Source of the DNA: Pseudoduganella umbonata
GTDB lineage: Bacteria > Pseudomonadota > Gammaproteobacteria > Burkholderiales > Burkholderiaceae_D
Direction: 5' to 3'
NCBI RefSeq assembly: GCF_014192225.1
Contig: NZ_JACHXS010000002.1
Location: 434,001 to 498,000 of the forward strand
Length of the DNA: 64,000 nucleotides
Each line of letters begins with the position of its first letter. Position 1 is the stretch's first letter. Below are positions 26,032 to 35,466 of this stretch, one piece after another. A program made the translations under genes and the position numbers. The notes beneath the pieces are model-generated. The model saw nothing but the letters and a program-made list of their open reading frames with translations. It was not told where the DNA came from and did not search any database.

Positions 26032-27114
26032 ATGAGCAAATTCCATCCGCTGACCGTCGCCCGCGTCGTCAACGAAACGCGCGACTGCATCGCCGTCACG
26101 TTCGCCGTGCCACCCGAACTGGCGGGCGATTTCCGCTACCAGCAGGGCCAGCACCTGACCCTGCGCGCCAGGATCGGCGGCGAGGACGTGCGCCGTTCCT
26201 ACTCGATCTGCTCGGCCGTGCAGGACGGCGCCCTGCGGGTGGCCATCAAGCGTACGCCGGGGGGCATGTTTTCCAGCTGGGCCAACGAATCGCTGAAGGC
26301 CGGTGCCGTCATCGACGTGATGCCGCCGATGGGGCATTTCAACGTGCCGCTGCAGGCCGACAACGAACGCAGCTACCTGGCATTCGCCGCCGGCAGCGGC
26401 ATCACGCCGATCCTGTCGATCGTCAAGACCACGCTGATGACGGAACCGCGCAGCCGTTTCACCCTCGTCTACGGCAACCGCTCGTCGTCGTCGATGATGT
26501 TCCGCGGCGAGCTGGCGGAGCTGAAGGACCTGTTCCTGGCACGCCTGAACATCGTCTATGTGATGAGCCGCGAGCAGCAGGACATCGAACTGTTCAACGG
26601 CCGCATTACGAAGGAAAAGACCCGGCAGTTCCTGCAGCACTGGATCGACATCGCCGACTACGACACCGCCTTCATCTGCGGCCCGGAAGACATGATGCTG
26701 GGCGTTTCCGAAGCGCTGCAGGAAGCGGGCATGCCGAAACCGGCCATCCGGATCGAGCTGTTCGCCGCCTCGATCCCGAAGCACCAGCACAAGCCGCGCG
26801 CCCAGTCCGACGCGCAGGCGGCCCGGCACCTGACCGAAGTCACCGTGATCCAGGACGGCAACGCCGCCACGTTCACGATGGAAAAGGACAAGGAATCGAT
26901 CCTCGATGCCGGCCTGCGCGCCGGGCTGGAAATGCGCTACTCGTGCAAAGGGGGCGTGTGTTCCACCTGCCGCTGCAAGGTGGTCGACGGCAAGGTGGAC
27001 ATGGACGTCAACTATGCGCTGGAGGATTACGAGATCGCCCGCGGCTTCGTGCTGAGCTGCCAGAGTTTTCCCGCCACGGACCGCGTCGTGATCGATTTCG
27101 ACCAGGCCGAATGA
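26032..27114 (+). CDS. paaE: Phenylacetyl-CoA epoxidase reductase PaaE
   Basis: 360 residues. An FNR-type FAD domain (RRSYSICSAV, the flavin-binding RxYSxC) is followed by the NADPH domain (AAGSGITPILSIVKTTL) and by a C-terminal plant-type ferredoxin with the 2Fe-2S cysteines YSCKGGVCSTCRCKV and the fourth in LSCQ. It passes electrons from NADPH to the PaaAC diiron site. ATG is one base past the paaD stop, within the same transcript. Confidence 0.94.
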   Translation: MSKFHPLTVARVVNETRDCIAVTFAVPPELAGDFRYQQGQHLTLRARIGGEDVRRSYSICSAVQDGALRVAIKRTPGGMFSSWANESLKAGAVIDVMPPMGHFNVPLQADNERSYLAFAAGSGITPILSIVKTTLMTEPRSRFTLVYGNRSSSSMMFRGELAELKDLFLARLNIVYVMSREQQDIELFNGRITKEKTRQFLQHWIDIADYDTAFICGPEDMMLGVSEALQEAGMPKPAIRIELFAASIPKHQHKPRAQSDAQAARHLTEVTVIQDGNAATFTMEKDKESILDAGLRAGLEMRYSCKGGVCSTCRCKVVDGKVDMDVNYALEDYEIARGFVLSCQSFPATDRVVIDFDQAE

Positions 27115-27136
27115 CCTTCACTGGAGGAGACAGCCA

Positions 27137-27928
27137 ATGACCTATCAAAACATCCTGTTCGGGATCGAGGGCGGCATCGCCACGCTGACCTTGAACCGCC
27201 CCGACAAACTGAACAGTTTCACGCAGGCGATGCATCTCGAGGTGCGCGACGCGTTCGCGCGGATCCGCGCCGACCAGTCCGTGCGCGTGCTCGTGCTGAC
27301 GGGCGCCGGGCGCGGCTTCTGCGCCGGGCAGGACCTGTCGGACCGCGCCGTGGCGCCCGGCGGCGAGCCCGTCGACCTGGGCGACTCCGTCGAACAGTAC
27401 TACGCGCCGCTGGTCATGGCGATCAAGGACCTGCCGATGCCGGTGATCTGCGCCGTCAACGGCGTGGCGGCCGGCGCCGGCGCCAACCTGGCGCTGGCCT
27501 GCGACATCGTGCTGGCCGCGAAATCGGCCTCGTTCATCCAGTCGTTCTGCAAGCTGGGCCTGATTCCCGACACGGGCGGCACCTGGCACCTGCCGCGGCT
27601 GGTGGGCCCGGCGCGGGCGATGGGGCTGGCCATGCTGGGCGACAAGCTCAGCGCCGACCGCGCCGAGGAGTGGGGCCTGATCTGGAAGGCGCTGCCGGAC
27701 GACGCGCTGATGACCGAAGCCATGGCCATGGCCGAGCACTTTGCGTACGCGCCCACCAAGGGGCTGGCATTCACCAAGCGGGCGATGCAGCTCAGCGCCT
27801 GCAACGGGCTGCACGCCCAGCTGAAGCTGGAAACCGACATGATGCGCGAACTGGGCAACAGCCACGACTACCACGAAGGCGTGGCAGCCTTCGTGGCCAA
27901 GCGCACGCCGCACTTCAGGGGGGAATGA
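27137..27928 (+). CDS. paaG: Ring-1,2-epoxyphenylacetyl-CoA isomerase PaaG
   Basis: 263 residues, with GGAGGAGA in front. It is a crotonase-fold enzyme: GRGFCAGQDLSDRAV and AAGAGANLALACDIV form the oxyanion-hole segments, and KLGLIPDTGGTWHLPRLVG carries the catalytic acid of PaaG-type isomerases. It converts the ring epoxide of phenylacetyl-CoA to an oxepin, ready for ring opening by PaaZ. The gene order E-G-H, without PaaF, shows that the closely related hydratase is missing here. Overlaps paaH at its stop codon. Confidence 0.9.
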   Translation: MTYQNILFGIEGGIATLTLNRPDKLNSFTQAMHLEVRDAFARIRADQSVRVLVLTGAGRGFCAGQDLSDRAVAPGGEPVDLGDSVEQYYAPLVMAIKDLPMPVICAVNGVAAGAGANLALACDIVLAAKSASFIQSFCKLGLIPDTGGTWHLPRLVGPARAMGLAMLGDKLSADRAEEWGLIWKALPDDALMTEAMAMAEHFAYAPTKGLAFTKRAMQLSACNGLHAQLKLETDMMRELGNSHDYHEGVAAFVAKRTPHFRGE

Positions 27929-29484
27929 TGGCCGCGCTGACAACTGATGCCATCGTCGCCATTGTCGGCAGCGGCGCGATGGGCGCCGGCATCGCCCAGG
28001 TGGCCGCCGCCGCCGGCCACACCGTAAAACTCTACGATGCCCGGCCGGAAGCCGTCGGCAAGGCCGTCGACGACATCGCCGGCAGTTTCGGCAGGCTGGC
28101 CGCGAAAGGCCGAATGGGCGCCGCCGAGGCGGAAGCCGCGCGTGGCCGGCTGCAGGCGGCGGCGTCGCTGGCCGACCTGGCCGATGCCGCTCTGGTGATC
28201 GAGGCGATCGCCGAGGACCTGGAGGCGAAGCGGGCTTTGTTCGCCGCGCTGGAAGACATCGTTGCCGATGGCGCGATCCTGGCCACCAATACCTCGTCGA
28301 TTTCGGTAACGGCGATCGCGGCGCCGCTGCGCCGGCCCGAACGCCTGGTCGGCATGCATTTCTTCAACCCGGCGCCGCTGATGGCGCTGGTGGAAGTCGT
28401 CAGCGGCCTGGCCACCGACCGCGCGGCGGCCCAGACGGTGCATGACACCGCCGCGGCCTGGGGCAAGAGTCCCGTGCATGCGCGGTCCACGCCCGGCTTC
28501 ATCGTCAACCGCGTTGCCCGGCCGTACTACGCCGAAGCGTGGCGCCTGCTGGGCGAAGGCGCCGGCGATACCGCCACGCTCGATGCGGTGATGCGCGAGG
28601 CGGGCGGCTTCCGGATGGGCCCTTTCGAACTGATGGACCTGATCGGCCACGACGTCAATTACGCGGTGACGAAATCCGTGTTCGACGCTTATTTTGGCGA
28701 CCCGCGCTTCACGCCATCGGTGCTGCAGCGCGACATGGTCGATGCCGGTTTCCTGGGCCGCAAGACGGGCCGCGGATTCTACCGTTATGCCGATAACGCC
28801 GTACCGCAGGAGCCGAAATCCGAACCGAACTGCCCGCGGCCGGAATACGTGGGCTACAGCCTGGAAGCGGGCGCCAGCGGCACGCTGACCGCGCCGATGC
28901 TGGCGCGCATGGAAGCGCATGGCCTGCACGTGACCCGGCGCATGTCGGCCGAAGGCCACCAGCATGGCGAAGCGCCGGCCTTCCACTGCAACGGCGCGGC
29001 GATCTACCTGACGGACGGCCGCACCGCCACGGCCCGCGCCCGGGCCAACCGCCATGACGACACCGTCGTCTACGATCTCGTGCTCGATGCCGCCAATGCC
29101 ACGCGCATTGCCGTGGCCCGCGCCGACCAGTGCAGCGAGGCGGCGTACCAGTCCGCGGTGGCGCTGTTCCAGTCCGCCGGCTTTGCCGTGACCCGGCTGG
29201 ACGACGTGCCGGGCCTGGCCGTGATGCGCACCGTGGCGATGCTGGCCAACGAAGCGGCCGATGCCGTGTACCAGGGCGTGTGCAGCGCCCAGGCGGTAGA
29301 TACGGCGCTGCAGAAGGGCGTCAACTACCCGAAAGGGCCGCTGGCGTGGGCCGATGCGATCGGCTCCGGCCACGTCGTGCGGGTGCTCGACAACCTGGCT
29401 GCCACGTATGGCGACGGCCGCTACCGCGTGTCGCCGCTGCTGCGGCGCCGGCATGCCGCCGGAAAGGCCATCCATGCCGAATGA
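27928..29484 (+). CDS. paaH: 3-hydroxyadipyl-CoA dehydrogenase PaaH
   Basis: About 518 residues. Two adjacent ATGs (27925 and 27928) overlap the paaG stop; 27928 is better spaced from the GGGGGG run. The Rossmann motif IVGSGAMGAGIAQVAAAAGHTV, the NTSSIS loop and MHFFNPAPLMALVEVV are typical 3-hydroxyacyl-CoA dehydrogenase features. The C-terminus is a second dehydrogenase-like domain (GFAVTRLDDVPGLAVMRTVAMLANEAADAVYQGV), as in PaaH. It oxidises 3-hydroxyadipyl-CoA with NAD in the lower part of the pathway. Confidence 0.92.
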   Translation: MAALTTDAIVAIVGSGAMGAGIAQVAAAAGHTVKLYDARPEAVGKAVDDIAGSFGRLAAKGRMGAAEAEAARGRLQAAASLADLADAALVIEAIAEDLEAKRALFAALEDIVADGAILATNTSSISVTAIAAPLRRPERLVGMHFFNPAPLMALVEVVSGLATDRAAAQTVHDTAAAWGKSPVHARSTPGFIVNRVARPYYAEAWRLLGEGAGDTATLDAVMREAGGFRMGPFELMDLIGHDVNYAVTKSVFDAYFGDPRFTPSVLQRDMVDAGFLGRKTGRGFYRYADNAVPQEPKSEPNCPRPEYVGYSLEAGASGTLTAPMLARMEAHGLHVTRRMSAEGHQHGEAPAFHCNGAAIYLTDGRTATARARANRHDDTVVYDLVLDAANATRIAVARADQCSEAAYQSAVALFQSAGFAVTRLDDVPGLAVMRTVAMLANEAADAVYQGVCSAQAVDTALQKGVNYPKGPLAWADAIGSGHVVRVLDNLAATYGDGRYRVSPLLRRRHAAGKAIHAE

Positions 29485-29932
29485 TGCGCTGAAGATGGAT
29501 GCGGAAGCGGATGCGGATGCGCAGGCGCTGGCCGAAGCGGCGGGCGCGGCGATGTTCGCGCGCGACCCGGCCAGCCGGGGCCTGGGCATGACGCTCGACG
29601 CCATCCGCCCCGGCTATGCGCGCATGTCGATGCGCGTGCGCGAGGACATGCTGAACGGCCACCGCACCTGCCACGGCGGCTTCATCTTCACGCTGGCCGA
29701 CAGCGCGTTCGCCTTTGCCTGCAACAGCCATAACCACAACACGGTGGGTGCCGGCTGCACGATCGATTACCTGGCGCCCGGCCGCGCGGGCGACCTGCTT
29801 ACCGCCGAAGCGGTCGAGCGGGCGCTGGCCGGCAAGACCGGTATCTACGACGTCGACGTGGTCGACCAGGATGGCCGGCTGGTCGCCACGTTCCGGGGCA
29901 AGTCGCACCGTGTGGCGGGCACGGTCGTCTGA
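29474..29932 (+). CDS. paaI: Acyl-CoA thioesterase PaaI
   Basis: 152 residues from the ATG at 29474; the start lies inside the end of paaH by 11 bases. Hotdog fold: MLNGHRTCHGGFIFTLADSAFAFACNSH with the catalytic Gly and Asp, then TIDYLAP and GIYDVDVVDQDGRLVATFRGKSHR. It is expected to hydrolyse aryl- or acyl-CoA thioesters that stall the pathway. The N-terminus (about 25 residues) is Ala/Asp-rich and less conserved. Confidence 0.92.
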   Translation: MPNDALKMDAEADADAQALAEAAGAAMFARDPASRGLGMTLDAIRPGYARMSMRVREDMLNGHRTCHGGFIFTLADSAFAFACNSHNHNTVGAGCTIDYLAPGRAGDLLTAEAVERALAGKTGIYDVDVVDQDGRLVATFRGKSHRVAGTVV

Positions 29933-29978
29933 GGTTTCGGCACCATTCGGCATCATTCGGCATATAACTGGAGGAGAC

Positions 29979-31289
29979 ATGGTCCAACTGATTCCCGCGC
30001 CCGGCGATCTCGAGCCGATCGAGCGCGCCAGCCGCGACGAACTGCAGGCCCTGCAACTGCAGCGGCTGAAGAAAACGCTGCGGCACGCGTACGACAACGT
30101 GGCGCACTACCGCGCCGCCTTCGATGCGAAAGGCGTGCATCCGGAAGACCTGCGCACGCTGGCCGACCTGGCGAAATTCCCGTTCACCGACAAGAAAACG
30201 CTGCGCGACAACTATCCGTTCGGGCTGTTCGCGGTGCCGCGCGAGAAAGTGGTGCGCATCCACGCATCGAGCGGCACCACCGGCAAGGCGACGGTGGTCG
30301 GCTACACGCAGAACGACATCGACACCTGGGCCGATGTCGTGGCACGCTCGATCCGCGCCGCCGGCGGCCGCGCCGGCGACATGGTGCACATCTCGTACGG
30401 CTACGGCCTGTTCACCGGCGGCCTGGGCGCGCACTACGGCGCCGAGCGGCTCGGCTGCACGGTGATCCCGATGTCCGGCGGGCAGACGGAAAAGCAGGTG
30501 CAGCTGATCCGCGACTTCGCACCGTCGATCATCATGGTCACGCCGTCGTACATGCTCAACATCATCGAGGAATTCCACAAGCAGGGTCTCGACCCGGCCG
30601 CATCGTCGCTGCAGGTGGGCATTTTCGGCGCCGAGCCGTGGACCGATGCGATGCGCCGCGAGATCGAGGCGCGCGCCGGCATCGATGCGGTGGACATCTA
30701 CGGCCTGTCGGAAGTGATGGGCCCAGGCGTGGCCAGCGAATGCATCGAAAGCAAGGATGGCCCGACGATCTGGGAAGACCATTTCTACCCCGAGATCATC
30801 GACCCCGAAACGGGCGAAGTGCTGCCGGACGGCGCCGAGGGAGAACTGGTGTTCACGTCGCTGACCAAGGAAGCGATGCCGGTGATCCGCTACCGGACGC
30901 GCGACCTGACGCGCCTGCTGCCGCCGACGTCCCGCGCGATGCGCCGGATGGGCAAGATCACCGGCCGCTCGGACGACATGCTGATCATCCGCGGCGTCAA
31001 CGTGTTTCCCACGCAGATCGAGGAACTGATCCTGGCCATGCCGAAACTGGCGCCGCAGTACCAGCTGGTCGTCACGCGCGACGGGCACCTGGACCAGCTG
31101 GAAGTCGTCGCCGAGCTGCGCCCGGAAACGCCGGGCGCCGAGGCCGATGCGCTGTCCCGCGAACTGGAACACTGCATCAAGACCCATGTCGGCGTCACCA
31201 CGCGCGTGAGCGTGGTGGCGGCCGACGGCATCGAACGCACGCTGACGGGCAAGGCCCGCCGCGTGGTGGATAAGCGGCCAAGGAACTGA
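29979..31289 (+). CDS. paaK: Phenylacetate-CoA ligase PaaK
   Basis: 436 residues from the ATG at 29979 (GGAGGAG ahead). It is a member of the adenylate-forming superfamily: HASSGTTGKATVVGYT is the ATP-binding loop, YGLSEVMGPGVASEC the A5-type motif and GRSDDMLIIRGVNVFPTQIEE the hinge and A8 region. It activates phenylacetate to phenylacetyl-CoA, the entry step and the source of the inducer for PaaX. The gap after paaI is 46 bp and contains three near-copies of CATTCGGCAT-type sequence with no known role. Confidence 0.95.
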   Translation: MVQLIPAPGDLEPIERASRDELQALQLQRLKKTLRHAYDNVAHYRAAFDAKGVHPEDLRTLADLAKFPFTDKKTLRDNYPFGLFAVPREKVVRIHASSGTTGKATVVGYTQNDIDTWADVVARSIRAAGGRAGDMVHISYGYGLFTGGLGAHYGAERLGCTVIPMSGGQTEKQVQLIRDFAPSIIMVTPSYMLNIIEEFHKQGLDPAASSLQVGIFGAEPWTDAMRREIEARAGIDAVDIYGLSEVMGPGVASECIESKDGPTIWEDHFYPEIIDPETGEVLPDGAEGELVFTSLTKEAMPVIRYRTRDLTRLLPPTSRAMRRMGKITGRSDDMLIIRGVNVFPTQIEELILAMPKLAPQYQLVVTRDGHLDQLEVVAELRPETPGAEADALSRELEHCIKTHVGVTTRVSVVAADGIERTLTGKARRVVDKRPRN

Positions 31290-31295
31290 AACACC

Positions 31296-31907
31296 ATGGT
31301 GAAAGTCTATGAAATCAATGGCGTGCGGCCGGTGGTGCATCAGACCGCCTACGTGCATCCGACGGCGGTACTGATCGGCGACGTGATCGTCGGGCCGCGC
31401 TGCTATGTGGGCCCGCTGGCATCCCTGCGTGGCGACTTCGGCCGGATCGTGCTGGAAGAAGGCTCGAATGTGCAGGACGGTTGCGTGATGCACGGTTTCG
31501 AGAACACCGACACCGTCGTCGAAGTGGATGGCCACATCGGCCATGGCGCCGTGCTGCACGGCTGCCGGATCGGGCGCAACGCGCTGGTCGGCATGAATGC
31601 GGTGGTGATGGACAACGCGGTGGTGGGCAGCGAAAGCATCGTGGCGGCGATGAGCTTCGTGAAGGCCAACATGGCGATCCCGCCGCGCAGCATGGTGATG
31701 GGCGCGCCGGCACGCATCGTGCGCGACGTCACGGATGCCGAGATCGCGTGGAAAAACGTCGGTACCGCGCAGTACCACGAGCTTGCGGTACGTTCGCGCG
31801 AAACGATGTGCGAGGTCGACGCATTGACCGAGCCCGAGCCGGACCGGCCCCGCATCGCGTGGGAGAGTTCGGTACCACTGCACGTACACAAGAAAATTCA
31901 AAGCTGA
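31296..31907 (+). CDS. paaY: PaaY-type hexapeptide (gamma-carbonic-anhydrase fold) protein
   Basis: 203 residues. The left-handed beta-helix is visible from the isoleucine-spaced hexapeptides (PTAVLIGDVIVGPRCYVGPLASLRGDFGRIVLEEGSNVQDGCVMHG...VLHGCRIGRNALVGMNAVVMDNAVVG). It carries the metal-binding His residues typical of the family (HGF, HIGHGAVLHG). PaaY proteins are thioesterase-like and protect against toxic pathway intermediates. It ends in a tandem 12-bp repeat region that contains its own stop codon. Confidence 0.92.
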   Translation: MVKVYEINGVRPVVHQTAYVHPTAVLIGDVIVGPRCYVGPLASLRGDFGRIVLEEGSNVQDGCVMHGFENTDTVVEVDGHIGHGAVLHGCRIGRNALVGMNAVVMDNAVVGSESIVAAMSFVKANMAIPPRSMVMGAPARIVRDVTDAEIAWKNVGTAQYHELAVRSRETMCEVDALTEPEPDRPRIAWESSVPLHVHKKIQS

Positions 31908-31941
31908 ATTCAAAGCTGAATTGCAAGCTGAATACAAGCTG
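31895..31941 (+). repeat. Four tandem 11-12 bp units at the paaY-paaZ junction
   Basis: Units AATTCAAAGCTG, AATTCAAAGCTG, AATTGCAAGCTG and AATACAAGCTG follow each other, from the last codons of paaY through the stop codon (31905-31907) to 14 bases before paaZ. Such slippage-prone repeats can change the distance between paaY and paaZ without touching either protein. Confidence 0.75.
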
Positions 31942-31954
31942 AACGGAGACAACG

Positions 31955-33991
31955 ATGGGAACACTGCAAAGTTTTATCGGCGGCCGCTGGCATGGCAGGG
32001 AGGCGCACCAGCCGCTGCACAGCGCCTTGAACAACAGCCTGATCTATCACACGCACGCCGAGGCGATCGACTTCGGCGAGGTACTGGAGTATGGCCGCAA
32101 GACCGGCATCCCGGCCCTGATGGCGCTGGACTTCCAGCAGCGCGCGGCACGGCTGAAAGCGCTGGCCCTGTACCTGATGGAGCGCAAGGAGCAGCTGTAT
32201 GAAATCTCCCGCTTCACCGGCGCCACGCGGCCGGACAGCTGGGTCGACGTCGAGGGCGGCATCGGCACGCTGTTCGCCTACGCCGGCATCGGCAGCCGTG
32301 AACTGCCGTCGTCGAACGTGCTGCACGAAGGCCCGGCCATGGCGCTGGGCAAGCGGGGCGGCTTCTCGGGCACGCACATCCTGGTGCCGCGCGGCGGCGT
32401 CGCGGTGCACATCAACGCCTTCAATTTTCCCATCTGGGGCCTGCTGGAGAAATTCGCGCCCAGCTTCCTCGCCGCGATGCCGTGCATCGGCAAGCCGGCC
32501 ACCGCGACCAGCTACCTGACGGAGGCACTGGTGCGGATGATGCACGAATCCGGCCTGCTGCCGGACGGCGCGCTGCAACTGGTGATCGGCGGCACCGGCG
32601 ACCTGCTGGACCGGCTGACCGGCTTCGATGCCGTCACGTTTACCGGGTCGGCCGACACCGCGCAGAAACTGAGGTCGAACCGCAACCTGATCGCCAACTC
32701 CGTGCCGTTCACCGCCGAAGCCGACTCGCTCAATTGCGCGATCCTGGCGCGGGACGTGACGCCGGACGATCCGGAATTCGACCTGTTCGTCAAGGAAGTG
32801 GCGCGCGAGATGACGGGCAAGGCGGGGCAGAAGTGCACGGCGATCCGCCGCATCATCGTGCCGCGCACGCAGGCCGACGCGGTGGCCGAACGGCTGCGCG
32901 AGCGGCTGGCGAAGATCACGGTCGGCGATCCGTCGGTCGACGGCGTGCGGATGGGCGCGCTGGCCTCGAAGGACCAGCAGCGCGACGTGGCGGCGCAGGT
33001 CGAGCGGCTGCTGGCCGGCAACGAGCTGCTCCATGGCGGCGAGCTGCAACTGGTGGGCGACGGCGTACACGAAGGGGCATTCTTCGCGCCCACGCTGGTC
33101 ATGTGCCGCAACGCGATGGACAACGATGCCGTGCATGACGTGGAGGCGTTCGGCCCGGTCAGCACCTTGATGACCTATGAAGGCATCGACGAGGCGCTGG
33201 CGCTGGCCGCGAAGGGCAAGGGCAGCCTGGTCTCCACGCTGGTGACGAAGGATCCCCGTATCGCGGCATACGCGGTGCCGGTGGCGGCATCGCACCATGG
33301 CCGCGTGCTGGTGCTGGAGCGCGAGGCGGCGGTCGATTCGACCGGCCACGGTTCGCCGCTGCCGCAGCTGAAGCACGGCGGCCCGGGCCGCGCCGGCGGC
33401 GGCGAGGAGCTGGGCGGCATCCGCGCCGTCAAGCACTTCCTTCAGCGCACCGCCGTGCAGGGGTCGCCGACCATGCTGTCGGCCATCACCGGCGAGTATG
33501 TGCGGGGCGGCGCGGTGCGCGAATCCGAGGTGCACCCGTTCCGCCGCCACTTCGAGGACCTGCAGGTGGGCGATTCGCTGCTGACGCACCGGCGCACCGT
33601 CAGCGAGGCGGACATCGTCAATTTCGGCGGCGTCTCCGGCGATTATTTCTACATGCACTTCGACGACATCGCCGCGAAGGACACGCAGTTCGGCAAGCGC
33701 ATCGCGCACGGCTACTTCGTGCTGTCGGCAGCGGCCGGGCTGTTCGTCTCGCCCGCGCCCGGCCCGGTGCTGGCCAACTATGGCCTCGACAACCTGCGCT
33801 TCATCACACCAGTGGGCATCGGCGACACCATCCGCGCCCGGCTCACGTGCAAGCGCAAGGTGGACCGCAACCGCACCGACGACAAGGGTGTGGGGCAGGG
33901 CGTGGTGGCGTGGGACGTGCAGGTGACCAACCAGAACGACGAACTGGTGGCCAGCTACGACATCCTGACGCTGGTGTCGAAGAAGGCCTAA
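31955..33991 (+). CDS. paaZ: Bifunctional oxepin-CoA hydrolase / 3-oxo-5,6-dehydrosuberyl-CoA semialdehyde dehydrogenase PaaZ
   Basis: 678 residues, with CGGAGAC before the ATG at 31955. Residues 1-510 are an aldehyde dehydrogenase (TAEADSLNCAIL carries the Glu, KAGQKCTAIRRIIVP the catalytic Cys). Residues about 530-678 are a MaoC-type hydratase (GDYFYMHFDDIAAKDTQFGKRIAHGYFVLSA). The C-terminal part opens the oxepin ring and the N-terminal part oxidises the resulting aldehyde. The length matches the fused enzyme of Enterobacteria and many beta-proteobacteria. The stop overlaps the convergent M24 peptidase gene by four bases. Confidence 0.95.
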   Translation: MGTLQSFIGGRWHGREAHQPLHSALNNSLIYHTHAEAIDFGEVLEYGRKTGIPALMALDFQQRAARLKALALYLMERKEQLYEISRFTGATRPDSWVDVEGGIGTLFAYAGIGSRELPSSNVLHEGPAMALGKRGGFSGTHILVPRGGVAVHINAFNFPIWGLLEKFAPSFLAAMPCIGKPATATSYLTEALVRMMHESGLLPDGALQLVIGGTGDLLDRLTGFDAVTFTGSADTAQKLRSNRNLIANSVPFTAEADSLNCAILARDVTPDDPEFDLFVKEVAREMTGKAGQKCTAIRRIIVPRTQADAVAERLRERLAKITVGDPSVDGVRMGALASKDQQRDVAAQVERLLAGNELLHGGELQLVGDGVHEGAFFAPTLVMCRNAMDNDAVHDVEAFGPVSTLMTYEGIDEALALAAKGKGSLVSTLVTKDPRIAAYAVPVAASHHGRVLVLEREAAVDSTGHGSPLPQLKHGGPGRAGGGEELGGIRAVKHFLQRTAVQGSPTMLSAITGEYVRGGAVRESEVHPFRRHFEDLQVGDSLLTHRRTVSEADIVNFGGVSGDYFYMHFDDIAAKDTQFGKRIAHGYFVLSAAAGLFVSPAPGPVLANYGLDNLRFITPVGIGDTIRARLTCKRKVDRNRTDDKGVGQGVVAWDVQVTNQNDELVASYDILTLVSKKA

Positions 33992-35217
33992 GTCTGGTCG
34001 AAAGGGTTGCCGAAAGGGTTGTCAATCGAGCGGGCCGGCCGGGTGAACCAGCGCGGCCCGTGTTCCGTCATGTAGAAGTGGTCTTCATGGCGGATGCCGA
34101 ATTCGTCCGGCACGCAGATCATCGGCTCGTTCGAGAAGCACATGCCGACGTCCAGCGGCGTCGTGTCGCCGCCGACCAGGTACGGCCATTCGTGGATGTC
34201 CAGGCCGATGCCGTGGCCGGTGCGGTGCGGCAGGCCGGGCAGCTTGTAGCCGGGGCCGAAGCCGGCCGCTTCCAGCGAGCGGCGCGCCGCCGCATCGACT
34301 TCCTCGCACGGCACGCCCAGTTGCGCCGCATCGAACGCGGCCTGCTGGGCCGCCTTCTCGGCATTCCATACGGCGCGCTGGCGCTCGGTCGGCGTGCCGA
34401 ACACGTAGGTGCGCGTGATGTCGGAGATGTAGTCGTGCAGCTTGCAGCCGGTATCGATCAGCACCGTGTCGCCGTCCTTCAGTGTCTGCACGTACGACAC
34501 GCCGTGCGGGAACGCCGTTGCGGCGCCGAACAGCACGATGACGAAGTAGGAGCCGGCCGGGGCACCTGCTTTCCTGTGCGCGCGGTCGATGAAGTCCGCC
34601 ACTTCCGTCGTCGTGATGCCTTCGCGCAGGATGCTCGCGGTGGCGACGTGCACGGCAAGCGTCATGTCCTTGGCGCGTTGCATCAGCGCGATCTCGGCCG
34701 GCGACTTGCGTGCGCGGCAGTGCGCTGTCACGCTTTTCGCGTTTTCCAGCACGTAGCCTTCCGCCTGCTGGCGGATGCCGTCGGCGGTAAAGAACGGCGT
34801 GCTTTCGTCGATGCCGATGCGTGCGCCCGGCTCGATGCCCAGCGCCTTCAGCGTGCCGACGAACAGGGCGCAGGGGTTCTCGTGCTCGTGCCAGGTGCGC
34901 ACCGGGGCATCGACCACCATGAAATCCTGCAGCGTGGCTTCCTCGAACGCCGGCGCGAGATAGGCCAGGCCGCCCTGCGCCGGCAGGACCGCGCCCACCA
35001 TCCGCTCGCTGGCATGCCACTTCATGCCGGTGAAGTACAGCAGGCTGGTGCCCGCGTTCAGCCACACCGCCGCGATGCCCTGCACCTGCATGAACGCCTG
35101 CGCCTTCGCGATGCGCGCCAGGTATTCGTCGCGCCCGATCGGCACCGCACCCGCCGTCATATCCGACAGCGTTGCCAATGCCTGTTCGATGCTCTTGCCG
35201 CCAATGCCTGTGCCCAT
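33988..35217 (-). CDS. M24 metallopeptidase (Xaa-Pro aminopeptidase/dipeptidase type)
   Basis: 409 residues from the ATG at 35217 with GGAGGC ahead. An N-terminal creatinase-like domain (to about 160) precedes the pita-bread catalytic domain: LIDTGCKLHDYISDITRTY (metal-binding Asp pair), HRTGHGIGLDIHEWP (His), FSNEPMI (Glu) and HEDHFYMTEHG (Glu equivalent region). It is predicted to remove residues next to proline from small peptides or to act on a related small substrate. No signal peptide. It converges on paaZ with a four-base overlap. The upstream region holds one of the composite inverted-repeat elements. Confidence 0.9.
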   Translation of the reverse strand: MGTGIGGKSIEQALATLSDMTAGAVPIGRDEYLARIAKAQAFMQVQGIAAVWLNAGTSLLYFTGMKWHASERMVGAVLPAQGGLAYLAPAFEEATLQDFMVVDAPVRTWHEHENPCALFVGTLKALGIEPGARIGIDESTPFFTADGIRQQAEGYVLENAKSVTAHCRARKSPAEIALMQRAKDMTLAVHVATASILREGITTTEVADFIDRAHRKAGAPAGSYFVIVLFGAATAFPHGVSYVQTLKDGDTVLIDTGCKLHDYISDITRTYVFGTPTERQRAVWNAEKAAQQAAFDAAQLGVPCEEVDAAARRSLEAAGFGPGYKLPGLPHRTGHGIGLDIHEWPYLVGGDTTPLDVGMCFSNEPMICVPDEFGIRHEDHFYMTEHGPRWFTRPARSIDNPFGNPFDQT

Positions 35218-35318
35218 GCTGCCTCCGGAATGCGAAAACCGGCAATGATAGCAGTGCCAGGGCCTAGCCTTGATGCCGCTACGCTAGCGACCGTTGATGC
35301 TTCGCCAACGGTGGTGAA

Positions 35319-35426
35319 CTGGTGTCGGACACCGGCCTTTCGGTGTCGGACACCGGTTTTCAACGCATTCTTACCGTTTCTTCCGCAGAAAACCGGTGTC
35401 CGACACCTGAAGGTGTCCGACACCAG
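35319..35426. repeat. Composite inverted-repeat element A (GTGTCGGACAC family)
   Basis: Four 13-bp quasi-palindromes are arranged as two forward (35321-35333 and 35342-35354, GGTGTCGGACACC) and two reverse (35395-35407 and 35412-35424, GGTGTCCGACACC), around a 28-nt centre. The inner arms extend to GGTTTT / AAAACC, so the whole can fold as a long hairpin. The ends are CTGGTGTCGGACA and TGTCCGACACCAG, as in elements B and C. It lies between the M24 gene and the DctM gene. Confidence 0.85.
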
Positions 35427-35466
35427 CGGCTCAAGCTTTGGGGCTTGGCTCCCAGCTCTGGCAACT

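Noticed and set aside
31895..31941. Tandem repeats as iteron-type origin sites
   Set aside because: They lie in an operon between two paa genes with no replication gene, so slippage repeats are the simpler reading.
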